DNA of 64,000 bases from Pseudarthrobacter sp. IC2-21 (GTDB lineage Bacteria; Actinomycetota; Actinomycetes; Actinomycetales; Micrococcaceae), in the NCBI RefSeq assembly GCF_034048115.1, contig NZ_CP139145.1:3472001-3536000 (forward strand), given 5' to 3'. Under the pieces are notes generated by a model that worked only from the letters and a program-made list of their open reading frames with translations, was not told where the DNA came from and made no database searches. Shown piece after piece: positions 8,736 through 17,110 of the stretch. How positions within the stretch are numbered: position 1 is the stretch's first letter; every line of letters begins with the position of its first letter. The position numbers and the translations under genes were made by a program.

Positions 8736-9295
8736 GCCGCGACCGTGTTCAGGTATGCCGCAACCCTTTCGAGGCACGCAACCGTCTTCAGGTTTGTCAC
8801 CGGCGTCCGTTCCTGCAACAGCGGGCCGGGCCGGGGCGGGCCGGCCGCCGTTGGCATCTCTCGCCGGGCACTGGCTTTTGCCGTAAGGGTCCACGGGAGT
8901 GTGGACGCCAGGGGCCCGCCCGCCCGGTCAGCCACCGTTACGTGCAGCCACTCACCGTCGGCGACAACGGAGACAGTGGCCGACGTTCCCGCCAATGCCC
9001 TGACGATTCCCGCAGCGGCGGACGGGTCCTCGCCACGGGCAAGGGCCCGGCCGCCGGCAAGCGCAGCCTCCTCGAGCCTGAGCTGGGTTACGCCGGCAGC
9101 TGCCCCGGACAGCAACAGGGCGAGCAGCAGCAAGACAGCCGGCAGCGCAACAGCGAACTCCGCCGTCACGGCCCCGGCCATGGTGCTCTGGACTTTTCCC
9201 GGTTCCCGCCTGTCACCACGGGAAATGCCTGCTGCGGCCTTCCTGTTCCGGACTCCCCGTGTGCCCGGGTGCAACGCTGCCGGCGCGCCACTCAT
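8732..9295 (-). CDS. TadE-family pseudopilin
   Basis: A 187-residue minor pilin-like protein. Residues ~38-62 read MAGAVTAEFAVALPAVLLLL: a prepilin-peptidase-type site (G followed by AVTAE, Glu at +5) and the hydrophobic assembly helix. A periplasm-facing body follows (GVTQLRLEEAALAGGRALARG). The long basic N-terminal leader (about 37 residues) may mean the real start is internal. ATGA overlap with the pilin gene upstream and the TadE-like gene downstream places it firmly in the tad operon. Confidence 0.88.
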   Translation of the reverse strand: MSGAPAALHPGTRGVRNRKAAAGISRGDRREPGKVQSTMAGAVTAEFAVALPAVLLLLALLLSGAAAGVTQLRLEEAALAGGRALARGEDPSAAAGIVRALAGTSATVSVVADGEWLHVTVADRAGGPLASTLPWTLTAKASARREMPTAAGPPRPGPLLQERTPVTNLKTVACLERVAAYLNTVAA

Positions 9296-9654
9296 GGCAA
9301 GGCTAGTGCTGTGCGGATGAGGTTGAGCAGGAATCCTCGTACTTCATCACTGCGGAGAATGAAGACCAAAATTCCGGCAAAGCCCACGGCGGCCAGGGTG
9401 GCAATGGCATACTCAGCTGTCGCCATACCCGCTTCCGATGCCGTGAGCCGTTGCCGCCGCTCCGTCGCCCCGCGGATAACCGGGTAGAGCTGCACAACGT
9501 TGCCGGTGGGCTGCGTCGCCTCCTGCCGCTGACAGGTGCACGCATCCCATTCGGGGCCGGCCGGCCCTGCGGAGTCCCAGCCTGTTGTGCCGACAACTCC
9601 CTTCCCGGGCTGAGGTGCCGGGGCGGGGGCAATGCTGTATTGGGTGATGGTCAT
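9292..9654 (-). CDS. DUF4244 / Flp-like pilin
   Basis: A 120-residue protein whose C-terminal half is Flp-pilin-like: RLTASEAGMATAEYAIATLA, with a prepilin-peptidase Gly followed by MATAEY (Glu +5, Tyr +6), then the hydrophobic helix and a short tail. The N-terminal ~65 residues are a long variable leader containing a Cys pair (CTCQRQ). I take ATG 9652-9654, which has GAAGGGAA about ten bases upstream; the longer frame to 9852 has no SD. It is probably the major pilin subunit. A 202-bp gap separates it from tadC, the only gap in the operon. Confidence 0.85.
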   Translation of the reverse strand: MTITQYSIAPAPAPQPGKGVVGTTGWDSAGPAGPEWDACTCQRQEATQPTGNVVQLYPVIRGATERRQRLTASEAGMATAEYAIATLAAVGFAGILVFILRSDEVRGFLLNLIRTALALP

Positions 9655-9856
9655 GGTGGTGTTTCCCTTCTGTGCTCCGGCCGAGTTGCCGGCTACTTCG
9701 ACTCTTCCGGTGTTCCAAAGCGGCGGTAAGGGCGAACCCCTGCCAAGTGGAAAAGGTGGCCATTTCCGCGCCTGTGGAGGAATGGAGAGGGCGTCTGCGG
9801 GTGCACACCGCAGTCCGCTGCCCTGAGAGCGGGCCAGCGGGCCGGCGGTCAACGCC
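9655..9856 (-). other. 202-bp gap inside the tad operon with a small hairpin
   Basis: No gene is supported here. It contains an inverted repeat CTGCGG (9795-9800) / CCGCAG (9808-9813). As the only large gap in the operon and directly ahead of the pilin gene, it may hold a separate promoter or a processing site that lets the pilin be made in excess. Confidence 0.4.
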
Positions 9857-10480
9857 TCAGGATCCGGAGGGCACCAGGGCCAGGAGAACCGGGACCACGC
9901 CCAGGCAGATGAAGGCAGGCAGTGAGCACAGGCCCAACGGAATGACCAGCTTTACGCCCAGGGAGGCGGCTCGTTTCTCGGCAGCACGGAACCTTTCCCG
10001 CCGTAACCGGGCAGCTTGGGCGTAGAGAATGGCCGATGACGGAGCGCCGGTCAGCGCAGCGAATCCGAGTGCGTCACGCAGCTCCAGGACCTCAGGCAGC
10101 CGGACTTCGGAGCTGCGCCATGCGGTCTCCCAGTCGGCACCGATAGCGAGGGCCGACACCACGGGGCGCAGTGCCTTGCTGTAATCCTTGGACGCGGAGG
10201 CCGCCACGAGCTCCAGTGAGCGGCCAATCCCTGACCCGGCGTCCAACATGGCGGCTACCAGCTCGAGCATCATGGCAGTGTCGCGAAGCCCGTCAACGGA
10301 GTCCTCGCCGCTGGCCCGGGAGCGAGCGCTGCCGGCACCCGGGCTTCTCCCTTGCCCGGCAGGCCCGTTGCTCAACCTCAGCAGCCGCTGCCGTACCCGG
10401 CCGGGCTGGGAGAAGGCCAGATAGGAGGCGAGGATAAGCACGATGACGAGCGCCGCGACGGTCATCAGAGGGGAGGTCAT
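9857..10480 (-). CDS. tadC: Type II secretion F-domain protein, TadC-like
   Basis: A 207-residue inner-membrane platform protein of the Tad system. It has an N-terminal membrane helix (VAALVIVLILASYLAFS), a cytoplasmic four-helix T2SSF domain with the typical MLELVAAMLDAGSGIGRSLE and RDALGFAALTGAPSSAILY, then two C-terminal helices (LGVKLVIPLGLCSLPAFICL and LGVVPVLLALV). The start ATG overlaps the tadB stop (ATGA at 10477-10480). It pairs with TadB to anchor the TadA motor. Confidence 0.9.
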   Translation of the reverse strand: MTSPLMTVAALVIVLILASYLAFSQPGRVRQRLLRLSNGPAGQGRSPGAGSARSRASGEDSVDGLRDTAMMLELVAAMLDAGSGIGRSLELVAASASKDYSKALRPVVSALAIGADWETAWRSSEVRLPEVLELRDALGFAALTGAPSSAILYAQAARLRRERFRAAEKRAASLGVKLVIPLGLCSLPAFICLGVVPVLLALVPSGS

Positions 10481-11406
10481 GGCGCGGCCCCTGCCGCAGC
10501 ATGCACCAGCCGGGCGGACCAGATTCTTCCCGCTATGGTCAAGGCAACTCCTGCGGCGAGCGCGGCCATTCCCAGCGGCGTACCGAACAACATGGCCAGC
10601 GGATCCACCCCCAGCGCCATGCCAAGCCCCAGTCCCATCACGGGAAGCCAGGTCAGGAGACTCACGGTGGCCTTGGGTCCGGCCAGTGCTGTTTCTCTGG
10701 CAGCGTCGGCGTCATCCTCCACTTCCAGTTGGGCCGCAAACCGGGCCAGGACCTCAGCCAGCGGACAGCCGCTGGCTTCGGCTATATCGAAGCACGCAGC
10801 CAGTTCCAGCCAGATCCGTGGCTCCCTGCCCGCTGCACGCGGAAATGCCGCCGGAGCGGAGCGCCTGATGGCTTGCGATACCGGCAGGCCGCGGAAGGCT
10901 GCTGCCCGCACAGTGCCGAGTACGGTCAGGGAGCCTGCGCTCAGGCCCGGCCTTTTCCGGGCGCCCCCTGGCTTCTGCGCGGGCGCTAAGACCTGCCCGG
11001 TCCCCTGTATCTGTGGTCTCTGTGCCGGTTCCGGTTGTTCGCCAGCGCCTTCAGACCGGCGTGGACCCGTGCCGGGGTGGCCCTGGTGGACCAGCCATAA
11101 TTCGTCCCAAAGCCTTGAGGGCGTGCGTCCGCCCTTGAGCAACGCAGCCAATTGCTGCACCACCAGTGTCAGGGACAGCTGCTCGCGGTCCTTGTCCGCA
11201 CGGTGTGCCTTGCCCCACAGGATCCATAAGCCGGTTCCAATCCCGGAACGGCGCGAGCCGGCATGCCCGGCGGTACCCCTACCGACCCCGCCCCAACGTT
11301 GGGCGGCCGGTCCGGCGGCACGACGAAAGCGGTCCGCAACGCCGCCCGGAGGCCTCAGCAACAGGATGACCGCCAGCATCAAAGTGCCGGCCAGCAGCAG
11401 TGTCAC
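10477..11406 (-). CDS. tadB: Type II secretion F-domain protein, TadB-like
   Basis: A 309-residue platform protein. It has an N-terminal helix (LLLAGTLMLAVILLLRPPGG), a long Pro/Gly/Arg-rich variable stretch (about residues 25-150) and a T2SSF helical domain (WLELAACFDIAEASGCPLAE), followed by two C-terminal membrane helices. The variable linker is long and likely disordered. ATGA overlaps on both sides tie it to tadA and tadC. Confidence 0.9.
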   Translation of the reverse strand: MTLLLAGTLMLAVILLLRPPGGVADRFRRAAGPAAQRWGGVGRGTAGHAGSRRSGIGTGLWILWGKAHRADKDREQLSLTLVVQQLAALLKGGRTPSRLWDELWLVHQGHPGTGPRRSEGAGEQPEPAQRPQIQGTGQVLAPAQKPGGARKRPGLSAGSLTVLGTVRAAAFRGLPVSQAIRRSAPAAFPRAAGREPRIWLELAACFDIAEASGCPLAEVLARFAAQLEVEDDADAARETALAGPKATVSLLTWLPVMGLGLGMALGVDPLAMLFGTPLGMAALAAGVALTIAGRIWSARLVHAAAGAAP

Positions 11407-12692
11407 GCCGCAGCACCCAGGTCCGGAGACAGGCCCAGCCGCCCTCTTAGCATTTCCCAGCCGGGACCGGTACAGGTCTCGCCGTCTCTGTTCTCCAGAG
11501 CCGGCACCACAACGAGTCCGGCCGGACCGTCCTGCACTACGCCCACGCAGGCTACCCGCCGGCCGTGGCGGGCCCGCGCAACATGGATGACAACATCGAG
11601 AGCACTGGCCGCCTGCAGCCGGACGGCGTCCGGGCCCAGGCCTGCGAGCGCACCGAGCGCCGTCAATCGTGCGGGGACCGCCGTGGCGGTGTTGGCGTGG
11701 ATGGTGCCTCCTCCACCGGTGTGGCCGGTGTTCATTGCCGTCAGGAGTTCCCGGACCTCAGCACCCCGGCACTCCCCCACCACCAGCCGGTCCGGGCGCA
11801 TCCGAAGTGCCTGCCGGACGAGCTCGCCCAGATCCACCTCGCCGCCGCCTTCCAGGTTTCCGTGCCGGGACTCAAGCGAAACAATGTGCGGATGAACGGG
11901 GTTCAGTTCAGAGGCGTCCTCGATCAGCACCAGCCGTTCCGCGGGTGAGCACAGCCCGAGCAGGGTGGAGAGCATGGTGGTCTTCCCTGAGCCTGTGGCT
12001 CCGCTGATGAGGAAACTCAGCCGATGCTCAACAATGCGTTCCAGTACCTCCTGCACCACGCCGCAGAACATGCCACCGGCGCGGAGTTCATCCATGGTGA
12101 AGACCTGTTCCCGCCGGATCCTGATGCTCAGCAGCGTGCCTGCTGTCGAAATGGGCGGCAGGATCGCATGGATGCGGTAGCCGCCGTCCAACCGGACATC
12201 AACGCAGGGCGAGCCGTCGTCCAGCCGCCTGCCGCCGGCTGCCACGAGACGGGAGGCCAGGGCCCGCACCTGGGCCTCACCGTCAAACGAGACCCCTGCG
12301 GGTTCAATGCCGCTCCCGCGGTCAATCCAGACCGAGTCCGGCGCGTTCACAAAAATGTCGGTGACCCGAACGTCCCGGGTCAGCTCCTGGAGGGGGCCGA
12401 GGCCGTTCAGTTCCGCGCTGATCCTTTCAACGGCTGCCAGCGAGCCGGCGGTTCCCAGCAGCCTACCGGTGGCCTGTACTGCCGCCGCGACACGGGAGGC
12501 CGTGACCGGGCCGGAGTCTGCCATGACTGACTCGCGGACCGTCTCCAGCAGGGCTGAATCAAGCCCCCGCCGGTCCAGCACCCGCGCCTGGCGGCGGCGG
12601 GTTCCGTTCAGCTTGTCCGGCAGCGGCGAAGCGAACTGCGGAGCGGGTGCCGGCGTTACAGGTTGCCTCCCGCCGAACGGTCCTGCAGTCAT
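11403..12692 (-). CDS. tadA: Tad secretion ATPase (TadA/CpaF family)
   Basis: A 429-residue hexameric ATPase that powers pilus assembly. Seen in order: N-terminal domain, the conserved VTDIFVNAPDSVWIDRG segment, Walker A GATGSGKTTMLSTLLGL, the Asp box LVLIEDASELNP, and the Walker B/His-box region RMRPDRLVVGECRGAEVREL with MNTGHTGGGGTIHAN. This is the helicase/secretion-neighbourhood ATPase type of actinobacteria. The start ATG overlaps the stop of the CpaE-like gene. Confidence 0.93.
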   Translation of the reverse strand: MTAGPFGGRQPVTPAPAPQFASPLPDKLNGTRRRQARVLDRRGLDSALLETVRESVMADSGPVTASRVAAAVQATGRLLGTAGSLAAVERISAELNGLGPLQELTRDVRVTDIFVNAPDSVWIDRGSGIEPAGVSFDGEAQVRALASRLVAAGGRRLDDGSPCVDVRLDGGYRIHAILPPISTAGTLLSIRIRREQVFTMDELRAGGMFCGVVQEVLERIVEHRLSFLISGATGSGKTTMLSTLLGLCSPAERLVLIEDASELNPVHPHIVSLESRHGNLEGGGEVDLGELVRQALRMRPDRLVVGECRGAEVRELLTAMNTGHTGGGGTIHANTATAVPARLTALGALAGLGPDAVRLQAASALDVVIHVARARHGRRVACVGVVQDGPAGLVVVPALENRDGETCTGPGWEMLRGRLGLSPDLGAAA

Positions 12693-13900
12693 GGCAAGTC
12701 TCCGACCGGAATTTCGCCGGCGACCAGATCAAGAACCGATGCGGCGAAGTGCCTGACGCTCCGTCGGTTGCCAAACTCAAGCAGCCGCCCGTTCTCGCCG
12801 GCGGCGGTGACGCCGCGCAGTTCGGGAACCCGGCCTTGGACCGGCAACCCCACGGCGTCGGCAATCAGGCCGCCGTCCAGAGCGGCTCCGGCCCTGCCCC
12901 GGACCAGCAGGGCCGCCTCAACCGGCGGAAGCTCATGAAGGAGCCTGGCGGTGGCCACCGCGGCCCTGAGCTGCGCCGGCACCACTACGAGGAGCCGGTC
13001 GCAGTCCCAGGCGAAGAGTTGTACCGGCTCGGCACCGCGGCCAATGTCCACCACCACGAGTTCATAACCGCGCCGGGCTGCATCCAGGACCCCGCCCGCG
13101 GTGGCGGCGTCCACCGGCGCTGTCCTGTCCCTGCTGCCGGGCCACGACAGGAAGGAAAATCCTCCGACGACCGGAAGGGAATCAGCCAACTGTTCCGGGT
13201 CGATGCTGCCGCTGGCGCCTGCAAGGTCCGGCCAGCGCAGGCCGGGCGTCTCCTCGGCCGCCAGCGCCAGTTCCAAACCGCCGCCCCAGGGGTCCCCGTC
13301 AACGAGCAATACACGCACTCCCAGGCCGGCTGCCGCCTGGGCGATCCAAATGGCGGAGGTGGTGGCACCGGCCCCGCCGCAGCCCCCGGTAATTCCCAGA
13401 ACCAGGCCGCCGGTCTCCGGCGAGCGCGATCGGCTCAGGTACTCGGCCAGCCACGCACCGGCGTCAGGAAGCACTGCCACCCGTTCGGCCCCGAGGGCCG
13501 CGGCGAGATGCCAAAGACTGTCCCCCTCACCGTTCAGACCGACGAGCACGGCAGGTGCCCGGCGCCGCGGCGGCAACTCCCGGACATCGCTTCCCACGAG
13601 CACGGCGGCGGCGGAATCCCAGTACAGGGCCGCAGCTGTGACGTCAGGCACCACCCGCAGCTGGCTCCCGGCCGCGGCCACAATCTGTTCAACCTCACCC
13701 TGCAGGACGTCGTAGCCGGTCACCAACAGCACCTCGGCGGCTGCGGAATCAGGCAGCCACGCGTTCCCTGCCGCGCCGGCACCCGGCGCACCCGCGCCAA
13801 CCGGGCCGGGCCGGGTTCCGCGCGGAGGCGACGGCCTGGCCCGGGACACGCGCGTCTCTGGCTGCTCGGAAGGGGACGGCGATAGCTGGTGCCTGCTCAT
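12689..13900 (-). CDS. CpaE-like / septum-site-determining protein homologue (Ssd)
   Basis: A 403-residue MinD/ParA-like P-loop protein heading the tad operon. Residues ~60-150 form a receiver-like domain; the NTPase part begins GGLVLGITGGCGGAGATTSA. That P-loop is deviant: the signature Lys is not present, as is usual for this CpaE-like family, while the switch region RRGYELVVVDIGRGAEPVQL is kept. The mycobacterial relative has been linked to septum placement; in Tad systems CpaE localises the pilus. I prefer ATG 13900, with GGAGAG seven bases upstream, over the ATG at 13915. Confidence 0.88.
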   Translation of the reverse strand: MSRHQLSPSPSEQPETRVSRARPSPPRGTRPGPVGAGAPGAGAAGNAWLPDSAAAEVLLVTGYDVLQGEVEQIVAAAGSQLRVVPDVTAAALYWDSAAAVLVGSDVRELPPRRRAPAVLVGLNGEGDSLWHLAAALGAERVAVLPDAGAWLAEYLSRSRSPETGGLVLGITGGCGGAGATTSAIWIAQAAAGLGVRVLLVDGDPWGGGLELALAAEETPGLRWPDLAGASGSIDPEQLADSLPVVGGFSFLSWPGSRDRTAPVDAATAGGVLDAARRGYELVVVDIGRGAEPVQLFAWDCDRLLVVVPAQLRAAVATARLLHELPPVEAALLVRGRAGAALDGGLIADAVGLPVQGRVPELRGVTAAGENGRLLEFGNRRSVRHFAASVLDLVAGEIPVGDLP

Positions 13901-13982
13901 GGAGCAACTCTCCATTGCCGCCCGTCACGGAGACAGTGCCGGGCCGCGCTATGTGGACAACTCCCGAGCGGGAAACGGCCGG

Positions 13983-14198
13983 CTACTGCTTTCCGTACTT
14001 CCGGTGCACGGCCTGCTTGCTGACTCCCAGGCAGAGGGCGATTGCCTCCCACGAGAGCCCGGCCTGCCGTGCTTTGCGGACCAGGGAGGCTTCCGTGCGG
14101 CCTACCTCCTTCTGCAGTTCCGCGACGGCGTAGAGCGCTTCAGCGGGGCCTTTCCCGTCCATCGATGCCACCAGCGTTTTCATCCGATCCACCTCCAT
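13983..14198 (-). CDS. Small helix-turn-helix protein
   Basis: A 71-residue protein: an N-terminal helical part (KTLVASMDGKGPAEALYAVA), then a compact HTH RKARQAGLSWEAIALCLGVS followed by KQAVHRKYGKQ, similar to the sigma-70 region 4 or AsnC-type HTH of small actinobacterial regulators. Two starts are possible. ATG 14198 coincides with the predicted transcription start, giving a leaderless message. ATG 14183 has GGAGG eight bases upstream. The gene sits against two GTCAACA/TGTTGAC palindromes that cover its own promoter, so autoregulation is likely. Confidence 0.75.
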   Translation of the reverse strand: MEVDRMKTLVASMDGKGPAEALYAVAELQKEVGRTEASLVRKARQAGLSWEAIALCLGVSKQAVHRKYGKQ

Positions 14199-14200
14199 GC

Positions 14201-14244
14201 GTCAACATTAGTTGACAACCCGCGGAACGTCAACACATGTTGAC
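14201..14244. promoter_or_regulatory. Two 16-bp palindromes covering divergent promoters
   Basis: GTCAACATTAGTTGAC (14201-14216) and GTCAACACATGTTGAC (14229-14244), centres 28 bp apart. On the minus strand they supply -35 TTGACG (from the distal palindrome) and -10 TAATGT (14205-14210) with a 17-bp spacer, putting the start of transcription at or next to the ATG at 14198. On the plus strand TTGACA (14212-14217) is a consensus -35 for the polymerase gene, though its -10 is weak. Operator function is inferred from symmetry and position. Confidence 0.7.
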
Positions 14245-14288
14245 GGCCGTTGCAACGCCAACCCCCTGGACAAGGCAGAATTGACCCC

Positions 14289-16001
14289 ATGTATCTGCTG
14301 CTCGCTGCCCACTCCCATGGCGCCGCCCTCCAGCAGGTCACCCAGGCGGGCGATCCGCACCCGGACCGCCCCGAACCGCGGCTGATCAGCGCAAGCGAGC
14401 TGCCCGGCTTCGTACGCCACCTTGAAACCCGGCCACGGGAGGCGGCACCCCGCTGGATCTGGCACCGCACCCAGGACTGGTATCCGGCGCTGCTCGCGGC
14501 CGGCGTGGAAGTGGAACGATGCTACGACCTGAGCCTCTGCGGCACTATCCTGGCGTATTCGGAGTTCACCGCCCACACCGAATACGCGCAGCAGGCGGAG
14601 AAAGCCCCGCTGGATGATCCCCAGGAACCGCCGCGCGCCCTTCAGCCGCCGCCTCCGCCGGCCGATCAGGGTGCCTTGTTTGAGGACGTCCGGCACCGCT
14701 CCCCCCGCCATACCCTGTCGGAACTGCGTGCGGAGTATGCCGCGCAGCAGGCCGCCCTGGCCGACGCAGATCCGCTGGAGAACAAGCGGAAACGGCTGCA
14801 GTTGCTGCTCGCCGCCGAATCCGCCGGTGCCATGATCGCCGCGGAGATGCAGCATGCAGGCGTTCCGTGGCGCGAGGACCTGCATGAGCAGATCCTGGCC
14901 GACTATCTGGGGCCGCGGCCCCAGCCGGGCCACCGGCCGGCGAAACTTGAAGCCCTGAATAATGAACTGCGGAACCTCCTCAATTCCCCCGCGCTGAACC
15001 CGGATTCCCCGCAGGACCTGATGCGTGCCCTGCACCGCAACGGCATCGAGGTCAAGAGCACGCGGCAGTGGGAACTGATGGAGTCCAGCCATCCAGCCAT
15101 CGAGCCGCTCCTGGCCTATAAGAAGCTGTCCCGCCTGCACAGCGCCAACGGCTGGGCGTGGCTGGACGCGTGGGTGAGTGACGGCCGTTTCCGGCCCGAG
15201 TATGTGGTGGGTGGCGTGGTCTCGGGGCGGTGGGCTTCCCGTGGCGGCGGTGCCCTGCAGATTCCAGGCCAAATCCGCGGCGCCGTCCATGCCGGGCCCG
15301 GCCATAAACTCATCGTCGCCGACGCATCGCAGCTGGAACCCCGGGTCCTGGTGGCCCTCGCGCAGGACTCGAAGATGGCTGCGGCCGCGCGCGACAAGGA
15401 TCTGTATGCGGGCATCGCCGCCCAGGGCTTCGGTGGCGATCGCGCCAAGGCCAAGACAGCCCTCCTGGGGGCTATCTACGGTGCCACGACCGGAGAATCC
15501 GGACGGCTCATGCCCCAACTTGCGCGGACCTACCCGCACGCCGTCGGCTTCGTGGAGCAGGCTGCCCGCGAGGGTGAAGCCGGCGGCACCGTGACCACAC
15601 GGCTGGGCCGCAGCAGCCCGCCGCCGTCGCAAGCCTGGTTCCGGAGCCAGCAGTCCGCCACCGCGGAGGAGCAGCGCCGCGCGGAATCGATCGCCCGCTC
15701 CCGCGGCCGGTTCACGCGGAACTTCGTGGTGCAGGGCTCGGCCGCTGATTGGGCGGCCTGCTGGCTGGCGGAATTACGACGGCGGCTGCGGGCGTTGCGT
15801 GCCGACGGTTCCGTTCAGGCGGAACTCGTCTTCTTCCTGCATGACGAGGTGATGGTACATGCGCCGGAGGCGGGTGTTGCCGCCTGCATCCGCGCGATCG
15901 AGGATGCCGCGGCCGCCGCCAAGGAGCTGCTGTTCGGACCAATCCCGGTGGAATTCCCGGTCAGCGTGGCCGTGGTGGACTCGTACGACAACGCCAAGTA
16001 G
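14289..16001 (+). CDS. Stand-alone family A DNA polymerase (bifunctional 3'-5' exonuclease/polymerase type)
   Basis: A 570-residue polymerase without the 5' nuclease domain of Pol I. The first ~180 residues are a short exonuclease-like domain lacking an obvious DxE motif. The polymerase part has motif A LIVADASQLEPRVLVALAQ, motif B AKTALLGAIYGATTGESG, and motif C VFFLHDEVMVHAPE, so both catalytic carboxylates are present. The usual IELR of motif A reads LEPR. The start is ATG 14289 (MYLLLAAHSHG), shortly after the palindromes. It is a likely repair or translesion enzyme; the exact role is not known to me. Confidence 0.88.
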   Translation: MYLLLAAHSHGAALQQVTQAGDPHPDRPEPRLISASELPGFVRHLETRPREAAPRWIWHRTQDWYPALLAAGVEVERCYDLSLCGTILAYSEFTAHTEYAQQAEKAPLDDPQEPPRALQPPPPPADQGALFEDVRHRSPRHTLSELRAEYAAQQAALADADPLENKRKRLQLLLAAESAGAMIAAEMQHAGVPWREDLHEQILADYLGPRPQPGHRPAKLEALNNELRNLLNSPALNPDSPQDLMRALHRNGIEVKSTRQWELMESSHPAIEPLLAYKKLSRLHSANGWAWLDAWVSDGRFRPEYVVGGVVSGRWASRGGGALQIPGQIRGAVHAGPGHKLIVADASQLEPRVLVALAQDSKMAAAARDKDLYAGIAAQGFGGDRAKAKTALLGAIYGATTGESGRLMPQLARTYPHAVGFVEQAAREGEAGGTVTTRLGRSSPPPSQAWFRSQQSATAEEQRRAESIARSRGRFTRNFVVQGSAADWAACWLAELRRRLRALRADGSVQAELVFFLHDEVMVHAPEAGVAACIRAIEDAAAAAKELLFGPIPVEFPVSVAVVDSYDNAK

Positions 16002-16125
16002 CCCAAAGTAACCTACCCGGCAGTAGCTGGCTTCCGCGCAACGGCCATGGTTACAGTCAGGGGAGCCCCGCTTATGCAGAGGGTGGGGGCTCAACGTGCA
16101 ATGACGCATACGGGAGGTCCGGAGC

Positions 16126-16323
16126 ATGCCCGGAAAATTTGAAATACACCGCGTTGGCGACGAAGCATACCGCTTCAAACTGACAGATAAGAACGGCAAA
16201 ATCGTGGCCGTATCGCCGGACTTCAAGCACCTCGGTGCGCTGAAGGACGGCATCAATGCCCTACGGGAAAACGCCGCCACTGGCGTGGTGGTGGATCTGC
16301 GCCACAAACCACATCCCAGCTAG
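16126..16323 (+). CDS. DUF1508 (YegP-like) small protein
   Basis: A 65-residue single YegP repeat: GKFEIHRVGDEAYRFKLTDK then NGKIVAVSPDFKHLGALKDGI, a small alpha/beta fold of unknown function often found as stress-related small proteins. A strong SD (GGGAGG) lies ahead of ATG 16126. A perfect 9-bp-stem terminator follows. A second DUF1508-type protein is encoded at 41860-42153. Confidence 0.88.
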   Translation: MPGKFEIHRVGDEAYRFKLTDKNGKIVAVSPDFKHLGALKDGINALRENAATGVVVDLRHKPHPS

Positions 16324-16348
16324 GGGGCCGAACCCGGCACCCGGCGGA

Positions 16349-16380
16349 GGCCCGGCCATCAGGCCGGGCCTTCGCCGTTT
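16349..16380 (+). terminator. Rho-independent-type terminator after DUF1508 gene
   Basis: A perfect 9-bp stem GGCCCGGCC (16349-16357) / GGCCGGGCC (16362-16370) with loop ATCA, followed by TTCGCCGTTT. It sits between convergent genes, so it may also serve the minus-strand NUDIX gene. Confidence 0.75.
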
Positions 16381-16434
16381 AAGCCGGCAGGCTCCGATCT
16401 AAGCCGGCAGGCTCCGATCTAAGCCGGCAGGCTC
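16381..16434. repeat. Tandem 20-bp repeat, 2.7 copies
   Basis: AAGCCGGCAGGCTCCGATCT occurs exactly at 16381-16400 and 16401-16420, and its first 14 bases at 16421-16434, where it runs into the stop codon of the NUDIX gene (TGA at 16433-16435 on the minus strand). Identical copies indicate recent slippage or duplication of the gene's 3' end. Confidence 0.9.
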
Positions 16435-17110
16435 AGAACGCCACCTCGTGTACGCGGCTTCGGTCCCATGGAACCGCCCAGCCCAGCTGTTCGAAGAGGC
16501 CGTCGAGGATGATCCCGGTGAAGCCCCATACCAGCACACCGCAGACGGCGAAGGCCGGGCTGCTGAAGGTTTTGCTGCCACGGCTGACTGTTGCCGTAAC
16601 CCGGTTGTCCGGGTCCAGAAGGTCACGGACGGGGACCCGGAAAACCTGTGCTGATTCGCCGTAGTCCACAACGCCCACGGGCGACGGCGAAGCCCACCAT
16701 CCGAGCACGGGCGTCACCAGGAAGTTGCTGCGGGCCAGTCCGAGTTCCTGCAGCGTCCCGAGGACTTCGACGCCGGACGAGTCAAGCCCCGTTTCCTCTT
16801 CCGCCTCCCGAAGGGCCGCGGCCACCGGGGTTTCGCCGTCGTCGATGCCGCCGCCGGGGAAGGCGACCTGGCCCGGGTGCGAGCCCAGGGTGTGTGCCCG
16901 TTCAAGCAGGAGCACGTCCAGGTCGGCGGCGGCCAGCGGTTTGCTCGAGGACGCCGGGACATCGTCCAGCACGCCGAACAGCATCAGAACGGCCGCCTTC
17001 CGGGCAATCGCTTCGTCCACGGTCAGCGCGGCCCACGCAGTATTCGGGGCGGTAACGTTACCGTTGTCCGATCGCTGCACCAGGTCGATCAGGTCCTGGC
17101 GGGCGCTCAC
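16433..17110 (-). CDS. NUDIX hydrolase, CoA pyrophosphatase type
   Basis: A 225-residue protein. The Nudix box is complete: [20 protein letters not shown] followed by ETGLD. It sits in the region [16 protein letters not shown] typical of CoA diphosphatases (NudL/PCD1 type), which cut CoA to 4'-phosphopantetheine and 3',5'-ADP. The GTG start (17108-17110) overlaps the nth stop. The order nth-NUDIX follows the arrangement in other actinobacteria. Confidence 0.88.
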   Translation of the reverse strand: MSARQDLIDLVQRSDNGNVTAPNTAWAALTVDEAIARKAAVLMLFGVLDDVPASSSKPLAAADLDVLLLERAHTLGSHPGQVAFPGGGIDDGETPVAAALREAEEETGLDSSGVEVLGTLQELGLARSNFLVTPVLGWWASPSPVGVVDYGESAQVFRVPVRDLLDPDNRVTATVSRGSKTFSSPAFAVCGVLVWGFTGIILDGLFEQLGWAVPWDRSRVHEVAF

